From Flammula alnicola (lineage: Eukaryota; Basidiomycota; Agaricomycetes; Agaricales; Strophariaceae), in the NCBI GenBank assembly GCA_015499995.1, contig JADNRV010000562.1, positions 1 to 24,611 of the forward strand: a stretch of 24,611 bases of DNA, in the 5' to 3' direction. How positions within the stretch are numbered: position 1 is the first letter of the stretch; each line of letters starts with the position of its first letter. Positions 1 through 10,589 of the stretch are shown here, piece by piece. The notes under the pieces were generated by a model. It searched no databases. It was not told the origin of the DNA and saw only the letters and a program-made list of their open reading frames with translations. Position numbers and translations under genes: made by a program.

Positions 1-2579
1 CATTTTGGACTAGTACTAACCTTATCAATAATGTCTTGATTGGGCAGTCTGTTGTCCTTTGAGGTTCCTTTTTATCGCAAGTCCATCCCTGTAAAATATA
101 TCCTTAGAGGCCATCATCCTCGAGAAAAAACAAATTTAAATCCCACTAACCCTCTTTTGCCTCGGCACCGCCTGGACGGATGGCGGAATGCCATCATCAT
201 CATCCGTCTCTGTTTCATCTGAATCTTCCGCGTCTAATTCTCCCAGACTGGACCACTTTATGTACAAAATAAGTCTGAATATCCATCCAAGAGAACCGTT
301 TTGACAGTACTTACCCCATCTTCCTTATGCATTTTAGCTAGTTGATAAAATTCAGCCAAAGGGTCCTCTACTTCTGCCTCTTTTTCGTTATTGCCTGTCA
401 TGTTTGAAGCTGATGCTGCTCTAGATGAACGTCCTCTAGAAGGCCCGATGGGTGCGAGTGGCGAAGTTGGGGGTGAAGGAGGTGCATTAGCTGGCCGCAA
501 CAATCGAGCAGGTTCACCGATACCGATGTCAGAGATTGAAGAAAGAGCGGATCGGACCGTTGAAGTGGGACGATTGGTCCAAAGCGCGGGTTCGAATTCA
601 GAACTTAGAGCAGCTTCAGTACGAGAAAACGAAAAGATTAAGGAACATACACAGGATGACTTTCACTCTCATCGTTATGGGGCTCATCCGGCGCCTTTTC
701 CTTCCCTTTACCTTTGAAGTAAGCAGCAGACTTTATTGTTTGCGGCTTATATCCTGCGTCCATACGTTCGCCGAACGCGGCGTGCATCCATACCTCGCCC
801 AGTTTCGCCTCAATTTCGTCTTGCGAGAGAGCGAATTCCCGGCCCATGACGGTCAGGAGCCATGTCCATCGCACGGTAGGAATATGATCGGGGATTTGGT
901 TGAGATGCTTGAGACCAAGTGCCCGCACCGTCGGACGCATATCAGCATCCGTAATGATATGAGTGGTCACGTTTGGATCGAATTCTGGCATCAGATTCCC
1001 GCCGTATTTCACGATCTAGGCGAGACGAGGTTTGATAAAGAGCGATTAAAGTTAGCAACCAGAAACCCACTAGATCCATCCTTCCACGGGTTGTTGCTGA
1101 AGCGTTTCTCATATCTCCACCAGTGTAGAAGATATTCTTTCCTTCGAGAAACTTGACGCTCGAACTCTTCTTTTTGTGCACAGTTGATCTTGAGGCCGAA
1201 CTCTCTGGAAGGTTTGACATTTCATCTGTGGGCTTAGCTTGCAACTTAGCTTGCAACATTCGAGCATACTCAGCCGGCGTCATTGGCTGCGGTTTTTCCT
1301 TCTTCCCGGTCTGTTTCCGCTTCTCTGCCATTGGCTTCTTCTGTTTCTCTCTCGGCTTCTGCTTCTTCTTCGAGACGCCAAGTTCCGTCGGCCCCGGCGA
1401 GCTTGCACGCGATGACGGAGATGAAGAGATATAAATGATATCAGACTCATCAATAGGCCGCGCAGTTACCTTGCTGGTGCTGGATTCTTGCAAAACAGGT
1501 TTCGAGGTCATCTTGACCACTTTGTCGCGATGCTTCTTGGTGCTGTGCTTCGCAATGCGTTCCTTCACTTCGAGATACATCTCACTGGGTTCTGCTGCCA
1601 GAAACCTCTTCGCGTCTGCACGGGACGCAGCAGGTAGATTTAATTCTTCAATTGACGAGGTGAGGTCTTCAGAAGTGGTAGGCGCATGTCCTATTTTATT
1701 CCTGGAAGCTCGGCGTTCCAGAGGGACTTCCTGCAACGGACGAAGCTCGAGTTGGGGCTTTCGTGCCACTGGGACCGAGTCTTCCTTACGTGAAATTGAG
1801 CGTTTCTTTGGTGAAGGCTCTAAAATCCTTGAGAATGACAAGATACTAGAAAGTATGGTATGTAAGGTCGCACGATATATCGCAATTAATGAAATCTTAC
1901 GGGCTATGCGCAGTCGATGCTACTGGAGATGCCTGCGGGCTGCGATTGCCTCGTAGTCCTTTCTTTCGTGGACTCTGGCGTGGTACTCGTGGAGCAGTTT
2001 TTCCCTTGACTGGTGCTGGTGGATCACCAAGATCGACAGTAAAGGAGTCGATTTCTTCCGGATCCGAAATGGATTCGGGTAGTGGTAGGTCCTTATCATG
2101 CCCCAGTGAGTTTGAAGGTACGACTTCCGGCACATCGACACTGATTTCCATGCCACTGTCTTGATTCGACTCTTTCTTACGCTTGCCCGCAGCTTCCAAG
2201 CGCAGATCAGAGGCCTTGCGCTTCATGTTCCTTCCGGAATCAACAGGAGAATCGTTCGAAGTAATCTTACTAGGCTGAACAGGTACACAAGACGGTGCCG
2301 TTAAAGCCGGTGGACTTGCTGCCTCAAGTGCAGCAGCGCTGGACTGTGCTTCGTCTCTTTGAATAGCGCTCTTGGCGCGAGGCATCCTTGAGGACTCGTA
2401 TGCAATATATCCTTCGCTTAGATTGCACCTTGAGTGTTTTACGCGTTCACAGTAAGTCGTCCGACATACCTCCGTCTAAATGAGGATACCCGTTTCATAA
2501 ATTCGTCTATTGTCTCATCAGGAATATTCATCCGCTCGTTTTGTTCGGCATAGTAGTCATTCAGGTCGAAGCTGGACAT
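1..2579 (-). CDS. DNA polymerase lambda-like (family X) with BRCT domain, 3' part outside window
   Basis: This is probably a nuclear gap-filling polymerase of base excision repair and end joining. Seven exons fit by splice signal and phase: 2579-2470, 2386-1901, 1845-1071, 1015-651, 603-315, 255-151 and 88-21; then a GTTAGT donor leads off the window. The first ~430 residues are Ser/Pro/Lys-rich with basic, NLS-like patches. A BRCT domain follows (FLEGKNIFYTGGDM, split by an intron, then IVKYGG, THIITD and a W-T-W core). Next come a Ser/Pro linker, a DPLAEFY motif and an acidic D/E stretch. Exon 6 carries a W-T-C-D...C-P linker and the words NQDIIDK, the usual start of the family-X helix-hairpin-helix (8 kDa) domain. 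The catalytic palm is not in the window. Exon 6 contains a one-base frame break near 41-46. Start choice: the ATG at 2579 needs the first intron; the ATG at 2385 is a simpler alternative. BRCT is sure; Pol lambda rests on the linker and HHH start. Confidence 0.72.
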
Positions 2580-3431
2580 GTTTCGACAGCGTAAGGAAAT
2601 CGTGAGGGTCTTTATAATGCCAGGTCGAGTCAAAAAGTGTACATGATGAGTGTTGTTCACAACAAGGGCGCGAGAAATGGTTGACTCAAGAGTCAAGACG
2701 CGTCAACACTGAGTGACAGGCATTGCATCAGAGTCACAGGATAACTTTAAATCAAATATGTCACGCTCTTTCCAGGATCTCCATTTGGCGACTTTATTTT
2801 GAGTTCAGAACGCCATGCCCTATGGCGTCTTTGTACTATCTAAATTTACCGCAGTATCGTATCTTCAATGGAGTTTTGCTATCTGGGAGAATAGTGGATG
2901 GCCGAACTGTCATCGAAACCGAAAATTCTTGACATTGCTCCAGCTAAACGTGGCAAACAGTCGAATAACCCGCCCAGATCGGGGAGAAATCACTAAGAAA
3001 TAGATTAAGAGCATCTTCCTGCGTTGAGGACCAAAGAAGAAGGAGAAGGCAAAAAAATTGCAGTTGCATGCCTGGAACTTGGACACCGTGGAGACGACAA
3101 CCAGTGACGGTACTTTAATATGCCGAACTCTTAATAGACGCCCACAGTTCCATGTGGGACAATAATATTCGACTGCGAGGGACGGGAAATTTCGCCACTC
3201 TTGCATTAAAGTTGAGGTCTTCTAATGGAAGATCTCCACGCTGTATGGTACCGATGAAAGGGACATACTGCGTTACACCCTGACTTCGGGCATAGTTCCG
3301 TCGCATAGCAGTCGTCATTCCACTATTCTCCGATCCATGATCAGTCCGGTTCAGAATGCTAATACAAATGATTTTCACGGCTATAAAGCTGAGAACAGAT
3401 AGCTCCCTTTCCTCAGCTCTACAACCCCTCC
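2580..3431. promoter_or_regulatory. Divergent intergenic region between Pol lambda-like gene and methyltransferase
   Basis: About 850 bases with no convincing gene. It should hold the promoters of two divergent genes. It contains a perfect inverted repeat, TTGACTC-AA-GAGTCAA, at 2681-2696, which includes the bZIP site TGACTCA and lies about 100 bases upstream of the Pol lambda start. A TATA box for the methyltransferase is at 3382. Short open frames on both strands overlap each other, match no family I know and lack splice support. Confidence 0.5.
3382..3387 (+). promoter_or_regulatory. TATA box of the methyltransferase gene
   Basis: TATAAA in the context GGCTATAAAGC, 45 bases before the ATG at 3432. 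A pyrimidine-rich stretch (CTCCCTTTCCTCAGCTCT) lies between them, as is common at fungal transcription starts. The 5'UTR would be very short. Confidence 0.55.
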
Positions 3432-4753
3432 ATGCCTGGTCGGACTTACTCTGCTCCTGTGAACCTCAATGGACGCAACGGACGCAACGGCTTTGACGCC
3501 CATCCGGACGACGCAGGGCAGGAGAACCATGACAGCGATGGATCCGACTCTGATCCTCCGGATGCGACGTCGTCTCTGGTGGAGCTAAACTCGGAAGAGT
3601 TTCCGACGTACTTCTCTGAGCGCAATGGCCGCCTTTTCCATTCCAGCTCCTCTCCCTACCCTCTGCCCGTGGACACACCTGAACAAGAGGTACGGATGCG
3701 ACCATCATTCTCATCACAAATGTGACTCGCTAAAATGACCTCCGGAAATTTTTTCGGCTTGTAAAGAGACACACAAATTTGCACAATATGCTCCGCCAGT
3801 TCGTCGGTGCCCATTACGTCGGCCCTGTAGCCGACACATTGGCGCTCCAGCCAGATTCGACACGACGAAGAATGGCTCTCGACGTGTGCACAGGAAACGG
3901 GAAATGGTACGGGACCACGGCGTTTAAGATGGTACTGTTATCTGATTGATAAAAACTGCCATTTCAATTTAAATAGGGTAATAGAGATGGCGGAAGAATT
4001 CCCTCACGTCCATTTTAGAGGATTCGATATCGGTGACATTGGTTTTATTTTTTTGGAAATCTGCAGCCGACTAAATGCAGCCATTCTCAGTTCCAATTGC
4101 AACCCGATATCCACCGCGCAACGTACAGTTTGAAATAGACGATGTTAACACACCTCTTCGCTGGCGCGGCGGGACGTTCGACTTGGTGCACAGTCGCTTC
4201 GTAGCCATGGCGGTTAGTGACCATTCCCTCTCCCCGTTGTCCATCCTGCTGACATGCTCCATAGGTGTGGGATTATCGACTTCTGGTGGAGGAAGTCGCC
4301 CGTATCCTACGCCCTGGAGGTTTATTCGTGGCGTACGAATGGTCGCCATACCCAGCCTTCGATCCATCCCTTCAGCGTGACCTCCGCACCCATGCCCCAG
4401 CCTCCTGTCGCCTTTCCGAGGCCATTAACGCAGCCCTTCTAAGTCGTGGCCTCCACCCTATCGCATCCCGTGTGGGTGGATTTCTCGAAAACGTAGGCCA
4501 CTTTCCAGAGATTTCGTCGAGTGAGTACTATGTACCCATTGGCACATGGTCTCCAGACCCTTCCATGAGAAGTATTGGGGCAACGTGTCTTGAAGCACAC
4601 GAACGCTACGCCGATTCCGTAAGGCCGATGCTAGTTGAGTCAGGCTGGGCAGCGGTTGAGGTCGACAACATGTTGGCACGTTATATCCAGGAAGTTAGGA
4701 CGGTCGACGGGCTGGTGAGCGTCTTATACACCGTTCATGCACGTAAGGCCTAG
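3432..4753 (+). CDS. SAM-dependent class I methyltransferase
   Basis: Five exons fit in phase: 3432-3689, 3767-3906, 3977-4032, 4091-4212 and 4265-4753, giving 354 residues and a TAG stop. Introns are 77, 70, 58 and 52 nt. Residues 1-60 are acidic, polar and probably disordered. A conserved N-terminal block (RLFHSSSSPYPLPVDTPEQE) ends exon 1. Motif I (LDVCTGNGKW, about residues 124-133) is the SAM-binding glycine loop. GFDI follows as the acidic end of beta 2, then the motif II region FEIDDVNTPLRW, the FDLVH motif and the post-motif LRPGGLF. The layout matches the large agaricomycete family of LaeA-like or UbiE-like methyltransferases. The substrate cannot be told from sequence: small molecule, lipid or protein are all open. 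No signal peptide or membrane segment is seen, so it is probably cytosolic or nuclear. Codons and frames are intact throughout. No secondary-metabolism genes sit beside it. Confidence 0.88.
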
Positions 4754-4855
4754 ACGACGCGAGATTTTCCACGCGAGAAACCCCTCGTTTTCTTTTCGGT
4801 TCATAGTATATGGCGTCTGATATGATCAGCTAAGACTTTACATCCTTACGTTAAT

Positions 4856-5308
4856 TTAAAGTTCACGCATCCAATAAATATTTTGTTCTTCTGTAATTCG
4901 ACTCGGCGGGGCTGTGGGGCTGTGGCCGAGAATTCTTACATTTTCCAGTAAGGTTACCGGCCTCTTGTCTCGCGCAACAGATCTAGATACAAGATCAGAA
5001 ACATGTTCAGAAGATATATTTACTATCTTTACCATCTCTGGCTGCGACTCCTGGCCCATGGGACCAGGTCCCCGCAAGACTATTGACAGGCGAGGAGGCA
5101 CACCGACAAACCCTGAAAGTATATCATTGGCCAAATCATTCAGAGGACCAGCCTCATTTGTCCTTTTCCTCTCGCATATGAAACAACGTGCGGTAGTGAC
5201 ACTATCCGATGCGATAGTTCTCAGAACAGAGCCAAAATTGTGGGACCGGTGAACGCACCGTCTCGAGACATCGTTATCATATACAGATGTCAGTCCAGGT
5301 GCTCCTAA
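4856..5308 (-). other. Unassigned open frame, possible terminal exon
   Basis: About 150 codons are open on the minus strand between a TAA at 5311-5309 and a TAA at 4858-4856. There is an acceptor-like TTAG just inside the upstream end. No in-frame ATG occurs before the middle, so it could only be a downstream exon, yet I found no convincing upstream exon. It contains a C-x-x-C pair (ARCFICERKR) but no domain I recognise. An open frame of this length can occur by chance about once or twice in a window this size, so it is listed only as a possibility. Confidence 0.15.
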
Positions 5309-6586
5309 TTATCAGCACAACGTCATGCAGAGGAGATATATATGTACCATTGACACTCGCCGATGTTTAAAGGATCCTCTACCCTTAAAATTTGGGGTTA
5401 CGCTCGTATCCGTTGGCTGTGGTGCGGTGATCCGCTGACCGGTCATCTCCTTCTCATAAAAATGAGTAATCCGGCAGAATTCCTGTGATACTGAAGCCGT
5501 TCAGATCTAGACTTCAGCCATAACACATGCCCAGCTTAACCACTGACAGAACTTTGTGATGGCTTGAATACGAGGAAGAACCTAAAAATCTATATGGGGA
5601 GAACGTGCGTTTTGCGTACAGTATGCTGCCTCTTCTATCAAGTTTCAATAAATTCAGGATGAGGCTTGCAGGATATAGTCGGATATCACTAACTGATTTA
5701 TATCTTCTTGTTTTTTTTTTCCATTTGTCGATACTCTTAACGTCAATTTTTGAATAGACCTGCACCGCATGGAGAGAAAGGTACATCGTCTATCAATGAA
5801 CCTGAATTTCACAGCGGTGCAGGAACGAAAAGACTTACGTAAAAGAATATTCTGGGGAGAATGAAACAGATCCAATTTAATCCAGACTTTTTGGTAAAAT
5901 CAGAAGGCAACCAATGCATCAATGCTGTCGTTTCCGACTGGAGGGCTCATCAGTGAAAGTCAAAACCAGGTAACGCGAAGATCTTATCTTATCTTGCTAG
6001 TTCCATCCTCCCACATCCTTGCGAAGCCGGAGGCCCGCAGCACACCCTATAAATGCGTAAGACCTCTAGTTGTCAACCTTTACTGGCATGAATGTAGCTG
6101 TTTAGAAAGGTTTAGAACCTTGACAGAGATTTTTTTGTCCGGGTTCTTGCAGGCCAAACAGTTCAGTCGGGACCGTAATGGCGGAGGCGCATGTGCATCC
6201 GCAACATAGCACTGCACATTTCCCTTCTATTTTGTTGGCTCATACTCGACTGAAGTGTCTCCGTCCAGAATTGGTTTATGATCAGTGATCACAGTAAGAA
6301 CTGAAAGAAAATAAACATCAATCACATTCCAGAAAAAAATTCAAGTCAATAACAGGCATACTCAAAAAATAAAACCATTGATTGATTGTCTGTCTGTGTT
6401 TTGCATTGATTCTAGCTGCCAATGACCGAGAACTTGAATGAACTTGAGCCTACTTGAGCTTTGGCCGCCGTTGGTGATGGGAAAGTCCAGAAACGGCAGG
6501 CGCGGACAGATTCGGAAAGAACAGCAACAAACTCCGAAATAACCGCAAACCGTCGTCTTCAACCAATTTCCACTTCAAAATTCTCG
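5309..6586. promoter_or_regulatory. Intergenic region upstream of QCR2
   Basis: About 1.3 kb without a supportable gene. CCAAT-type pentamers, the core of the HAP complex site that controls respiratory genes in fungi, occur near 5910 (forward), 6270 (as ATTGG) and 6563 (forward, just before the ATG). No clear TATA box is visible close to the start. A near-palindrome TGATCAGTGATCA lies at 6279-6291. Confidence 0.4.
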
Positions 6587-8088
6587 ATGTTGGCCGCCAG
6601 AACGTCGACAGCGCGCAACGTTCAGCGCATTGCGCGCTCCTTCGCCACGGTTGTCGACACAGCTGGTGTCAAGGTCGCCGCGATTGACCACAACCAGCCC
6701 ACCTCGTCCGTCACGGTCTTCGTAAAAGCTGGCAGTCGTTTTGAGCCCAAGGAGGGCGTTGCCAACGCTCTGAAAAACTTTGCCTTCAAGGTAAGCTCTT
6801 CGAAAAGGCTGGAAGAGATAGGAGGTCTCATTTTACACGAATAGAGCACCGCAAGTCGGTCGGCGATCGGGACAGTTCGTGAAAGTGAATTATATGGAGG
6901 TGTTTTATACTCGAGCCTCGGTCGGGAGCACCTTGCTTTGACGGCGGAATTCTTGCGAGCCGATGCGTGAGTTTTAATTTCGAAATGGCTTGACCCGTTT
7001 TTCGTGAACTGAGTGAAACATGACAGACCATATTTCGTCGATGTCCTCACTTCGTTCGTCACGTCGGCAAAGTTCACTCGCCATGAATTCGAAGAATACG
7101 TTGCTCCTATAGTCTCGTCAGAGGCAGAAGCTGCTGCCCAGGACCCAGCTACACGTGCTATCGATGCTGCCCACGCTCTTGCCTTCCGCTCCGGCCTTGG
7201 TTCATCTCTGTTCGCCCCTGCGCACAACGACATCACAGTTGGCGACATCAAGGAGTTCGCCGCGTCGGCCTTCGCCAAGGGCAACATTGCTGTCCTCGGT
7301 ACCGGTATCGACCAGGCCACCCTCAGCGGGCTCGTCGAGAAGGCCTTCGCGAAAGCCTCTGCGGCCTCTGCTACCTCCGCCCCCGCCTCGAAATACTTCG
7401 GTGGTGAGACACGCCTTGAAGGCAACAGCGGACCCCAGACTGTGTTCATCGGATTCGGCACCACCGGTGCACCCTCCGCCGAGCTTGCGGCCCTTTCTGC
7501 CCACCTCTCACCCACCCCTTCCGTGAAGTGGTCGAAGGGCCTCTCGCCTCTTGCTTCGCTCCCTGAAGGAACCTCGGTGCAAACTGTGTACCTTCCTTAC
7601 TCTGACGCGACTCTCTTTGGATTGCTCGTCCAGGGATCAACATCATCTGGCGTCAAGGAGGCTAGCAAGGCTGCCGTCGCTGCATTGAAGGCCGCTGCCC
7701 AGGGCATCAAGGCTGAGGAGTTGAAGTCCGCCGTTGCCAAGGCAAAATTCGCTGCTGCAAGTGCTGTTGATACCCGCGAGGGCCTTGTCGCTGCTTTGGG
7801 CTCCAAAGTGCGTCCATCATCTTTCTCGTCCAACATTTTCTAACCTGTTTTTTTTTTTGAAGGTTTTCGGTGGTTCAGAGGCTTCTCTGGAATCTACCTT
7901 GTCATCACTAGACGGCGTTAACGCCGCTGCTTTCTCCAAGGTTGATTTATTTCACAACTCATTGGAGGACTCATCGCTCACTTTTTTTATTATTACTCTA
8001 GGCTGCCGCTGCTCTCATCAGTGCCAAACCCACATACGTCACGATTGGAGGATCGCATCTGCCGTATGCTGACGAGCTGGGCCTGTGA
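6587..8088 (+). CDS. QCR2: Ubiquinol-cytochrome c reductase core protein 2 (complex III)
   Basis: Five exons: 6587-6790, 6845-6966, 7027-7807, 7863-7940 and 8002-8088; 423 residues, a usual length for the family. The protein is a structural core subunit on the matrix face of respiratory complex III, related to mitochondrial processing peptidase. Residues 1-21 (MLAARTSTARNVQRIARSFA) form a typical basic, acid-free mitochondrial presequence. Where a processing peptidase has the zinc motif HxxEH, this protein has NALKNFAFKSTASRS, so it is catalytically dead, as expected of core 2. Further family blocks are VRESELYGGVLYSS, LTAEFLRADAPYFVDVL and the C-terminal VFGGSEASLE. The ATG at 6587 is preferred over upstream in-frame codons because it places the presequence at the N-terminus. 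Frames are fully intact. Exon 3 is Ala-rich and GC-rich with strong C-ending codon bias, in line with high expression. Confidence 0.93.
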
Positions 8089-8502
8089 ACACATAGAAAA
8101 CCCCAAGGTTGTCGAAGTATTCCTTAGACCGTATACTTTTCCAACAATGCATCATTTCTCTTTTCCGTGGATCACTTTTGCCTCAAATTTCATCGCACAA
8201 GATAAATATGTATAATCATTCGACTTGGTTCATCTTCTACAACTGACTGCCTCTGTGTGCACGAGTCCAGAATCTGCGTATAGCCTTCTATTCAGCGATG
8301 CAGTGCATCGAGATTATCCTAGAGGAACCCGATCTGCTGTTCGCGGAAATTATCGGATACCATCCTTGTGTTGTGGTCCCTTCAATTCCATCAAGACATT
8401 GGCACCGAAATTGCTTGAGCGTTCGACCAACGAACATCGCGTTATTACTCACCATTCTTAGGCGTGTACTGCTCCCGGTGTGGGCTTAAGATTATACTCA
8501 TG
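8089..8502. other. QCR2 3' flank, no gene seen
   Basis: About 400 bases after the QCR2 stop. Short open frames occur on the plus strand but show no family motif, splice support or codon bias. It presumably holds the QCR2 3'UTR. Confidence 0.4.
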
Positions 8503-9151
8503 TCAGTAAACCTCTCCTGGGTTATGAGATTGTATCGAAGGCTCACGTTGTTGGCCGTGGCTGTCATTGGGATCCAAGCTGGTCGCAAACGAGATCCAGT
8601 AGTCCTGCATGGGAGAAACTGCACTAGGCATCTTTTTCAGGAGCGCATTGAATACGTAAAAGATGTCTGAAGAATGGTCGACCGGAATAAAACAAAGAAT
8701 TTGATGTAAGTATAGTTCGATGAGAAGGGCTGTTTGACGCACTGCCAAATGATCCAGGTGCTGGAAAAGTAGGAACGGTGTAGGTGGTAGAGCCTTGCCG
8801 ACAAAGGTGATAAAAATTATGAACCACGAAAAAAAAAACCTTACATTCTGCACTAGCCAGGACCAAAATTTGCAGCATTTAATTAGCGTGGTTACGTTGA
8901 GCGTAGTGGTCAGCAAGGGGGTTGCAACCGTAATTCCCCAAATTTGAAAGACGGTTTTTGGAATTCCTATTGGCGAATTCAGTATGCACATTAAATGTGG
9001 GTAGAAGAAGGACTTACCTCCGAAAAATTCAATATTGGATGGACTGAATTCTGTGCCTATGATATCAGCCTGTCCGATACGAACAGCACTGCCGGTGTTG
9101 CATTGCACGGACAGAAGCTAGGAAGCCAACTAAAAATCCTGTTAGTATCAT
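8503..9151 (-). pseudogene. Type-B carboxylesterase/lipase pseudogene with internal deletion
   Basis: On the minus strand an ATG at 9151 opens a signal-peptide-like start (MILTGFLVGFLASV). A frame break follows, then VRIGQADIIGTEF...NIEFFGG, the N-terminal block of alpha/beta-hydrolase carboxylesterases. A good GTAAGT donor at 9017 and a TAG acceptor at 8967 mark a 51-nt intron at the usual place before G-I-P. The next exon still shows RLQPP-like and NAANFGPG words, but only if the frame is changed twice, and a stop precedes the first conserved Cys. The sequence then jumps to the C-terminal HSSDIFYVFNALL and MQDYWISFATSLDPND. The whole centre is missing, including the catalytic Ser (GESAG) and Glu regions. 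The remnant is about 650 bases, where an intact gene needs about 1.7 kb plus introns. Several frame breaks, a stop and a lost acceptor show genuine decay. Confidence 0.75.
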
Positions 9152-10085
9152 GCTCTCGATTCTGAGCTTTTGAAATATATGCCGGCCTTTGAAAACGAGG
9201 ATGATCTAGCTTTAAATATATTTTAGTGTTATCGGGATGGATGATACGCTGAATCTTCATCGGCTGAGCTCTCCAGAAAAACTTCCAGTTGGGCAAAACT
9301 TGTTAAATATGAGGATCACAGTCAGGCGAAGTCAGGGCTGGCGGTGCCTGGAAGCGCCTTGTTGTGGAGCATCTATGAAATGAGGTCCTCGGAATAATTA
9401 AGCGCGCGATGCATAGGGTCCAGGTAAGATGCGGCAGTGCGGCATTCTGAATCGTCTAAATCGCGACGACACTGATAGAAACCAGGCCAGTAGGTGGTCC
9501 TTCTCCATGTAGTGCAAGCTAATATTGGACAAGTTCGAGAAACGAGGTGTTTTTCAGTACATTGTCTCGGAATGTAAGAAGCGACTGTTGCTAAAGGATG
9601 AAAGATTTTCTTCCGAGTCGCGTCCGAGTCGTTGGGAATCAAGACATTTATTCATATCAACATTGTGTTCTCGAATAGTCGTGACGTTGATAAGACTTGG
9701 CATTGATATCGATGGGGCAATACAGTGTTCCCGGGCCAGCGATCTAGGAGACAAGAAAAGGAGGTGGTAGTTATCTCCGAGTTCAAACAATGTGACATTT
9801 CCATTTCAGGAAGCTTCAAGCTACTGTGCTCATCGCTGTTCAGCGCTCAACGTTCAACGTTCATCCTTGCTCAGCGCTCATCGCTATCCATGCTTGGTCC
9901 ATGCGGCCAGATCTTGGGCTCACTGTTTAACGTTTAAACCCTGTCGACGTCACGATTCTCCGCAGGCCAACGCTAAACCCTCGCCTACGACAGTTTTATA
10001 TAATCAAACGACTTCGATTTTCTTTCGATTTTCTGAACCACACCCAGCAGCATGCAACTCGCTAACGGTCGTGGGCATCTGGAAA
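9152..10085. other. Intergenic, no gene seen
   Basis: About 930 bases with no supportable coding region; the short open frames on both strands carry no recognisable motif. At 9825-9890 there is a short imperfect repeat made of the words GCTCATCGCT, CAGCGCTCA and AACGTTCA. Confidence 0.4.
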
Positions 10086-10347
10086 TGACTCATGACGAAC
10101 ATTGACTCATTGGATGTGTAAACGCCGGCTCTTCTTGTCTACGCACTGCAACACATGTTGCATCCGATGGTCACGGTATTTCCTGGTTCCTGACAAGCAA
10201 AACGTTCTGGATGACTCATTCTCGTACTTATTCTGTTGCCTACATACCCAAAATGCATGCACCAATCGCCTTCCATCAACGAATCCCCGACTGCGGTTCA
10301 AACGGTGCGTAGCCTCAGATGTTCAACTTAACTTTTCGATGAGTCAC
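10085..10347. promoter_or_regulatory. Cluster of four bZIP (Gcn4/AP-1 type) sites upstream of the YGF-repeat gene
   Basis: TGACTCA occurs at 10086-10092, 10103-10109 and 10212-10218, and as TGAGTCA at 10340-10346. Three of the four match the extended Gcn4 consensus RTGACTCAY (10085-10093, 10211-10219, 10339-10347 on the reverse strand). By base composition about 0.03 such 7-mers are expected in this stretch. The cluster ends about 240 bases before the ATG at 10590, a normal upstream-activator position. In fungi these sites bind Gcn4/Cpc1 (amino-acid starvation) or related bZIP stress factors; which one acts here is inference. Confidence 0.6.
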
Positions 10348-10464
10348 TCGCGCCAAAAATTTTGCCGACAACTCAATTGGTGTTCGGAGGCGCAGCGCCT
10401 CGCAGCGCTCGTGTATAGATAGGCACGGCTGGACACTGATGTGGTGCGCTGGTTTCGCGAAAGG

Positions 10465-10472
10465 TTTAAAAG
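10465..10472 (+). promoter_or_regulatory. TATA-like element of the YGF-repeat gene
   Basis: TTTAAAAG, about 118 bases before the ATG at 10590. It is followed by a C/A-rich stretch suitable for a 5'UTR (10498-10560). This is the best core-promoter candidate in the region. Confidence 0.4.
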
Positions 10473-10589
10473 GACGCAAAGGATTCTGTTTGTCATTCAA
10501 ACCAGCTTTTAACCCACAACCCAAACCTGCCTCTAAACCAAAACCAGCTACAAAACCTATCAATTAAAATCGTGCTTACCATCCTAAAC

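Noticed and set aside
40..222. Plus-strand open frame
   Set aside because: Overlaps Pol lambda exons 5-6 and introns on the minus strand; no motif.
587..600. GGTTCGAATTC resembling a tRNA T-loop
   Set aside because: Lies in Pol lambda exon 4, with no acceptor, D or anticodon stem around it. The similar word at 20218-20230 lies in Neo1 exon 1.
536..1156. 206-codon plus-strand open frame
   Set aside because: Antisense shadow of the BRCT exon and the preceding intron; the minus strand has domain words and splice sites.
6622..7515. 297-codon minus-strand open frame
   Set aside because: Antisense of QCR2 exons 1-3; arises from the strong codon bias of QCR2.
9825..9890. GCTCATCGCT / CAGCGCTCA short repeats as a CRISPR or satellite
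   Set aside because: Too few, irregular and short; no constant spacing, and the setting is eukaryotic.
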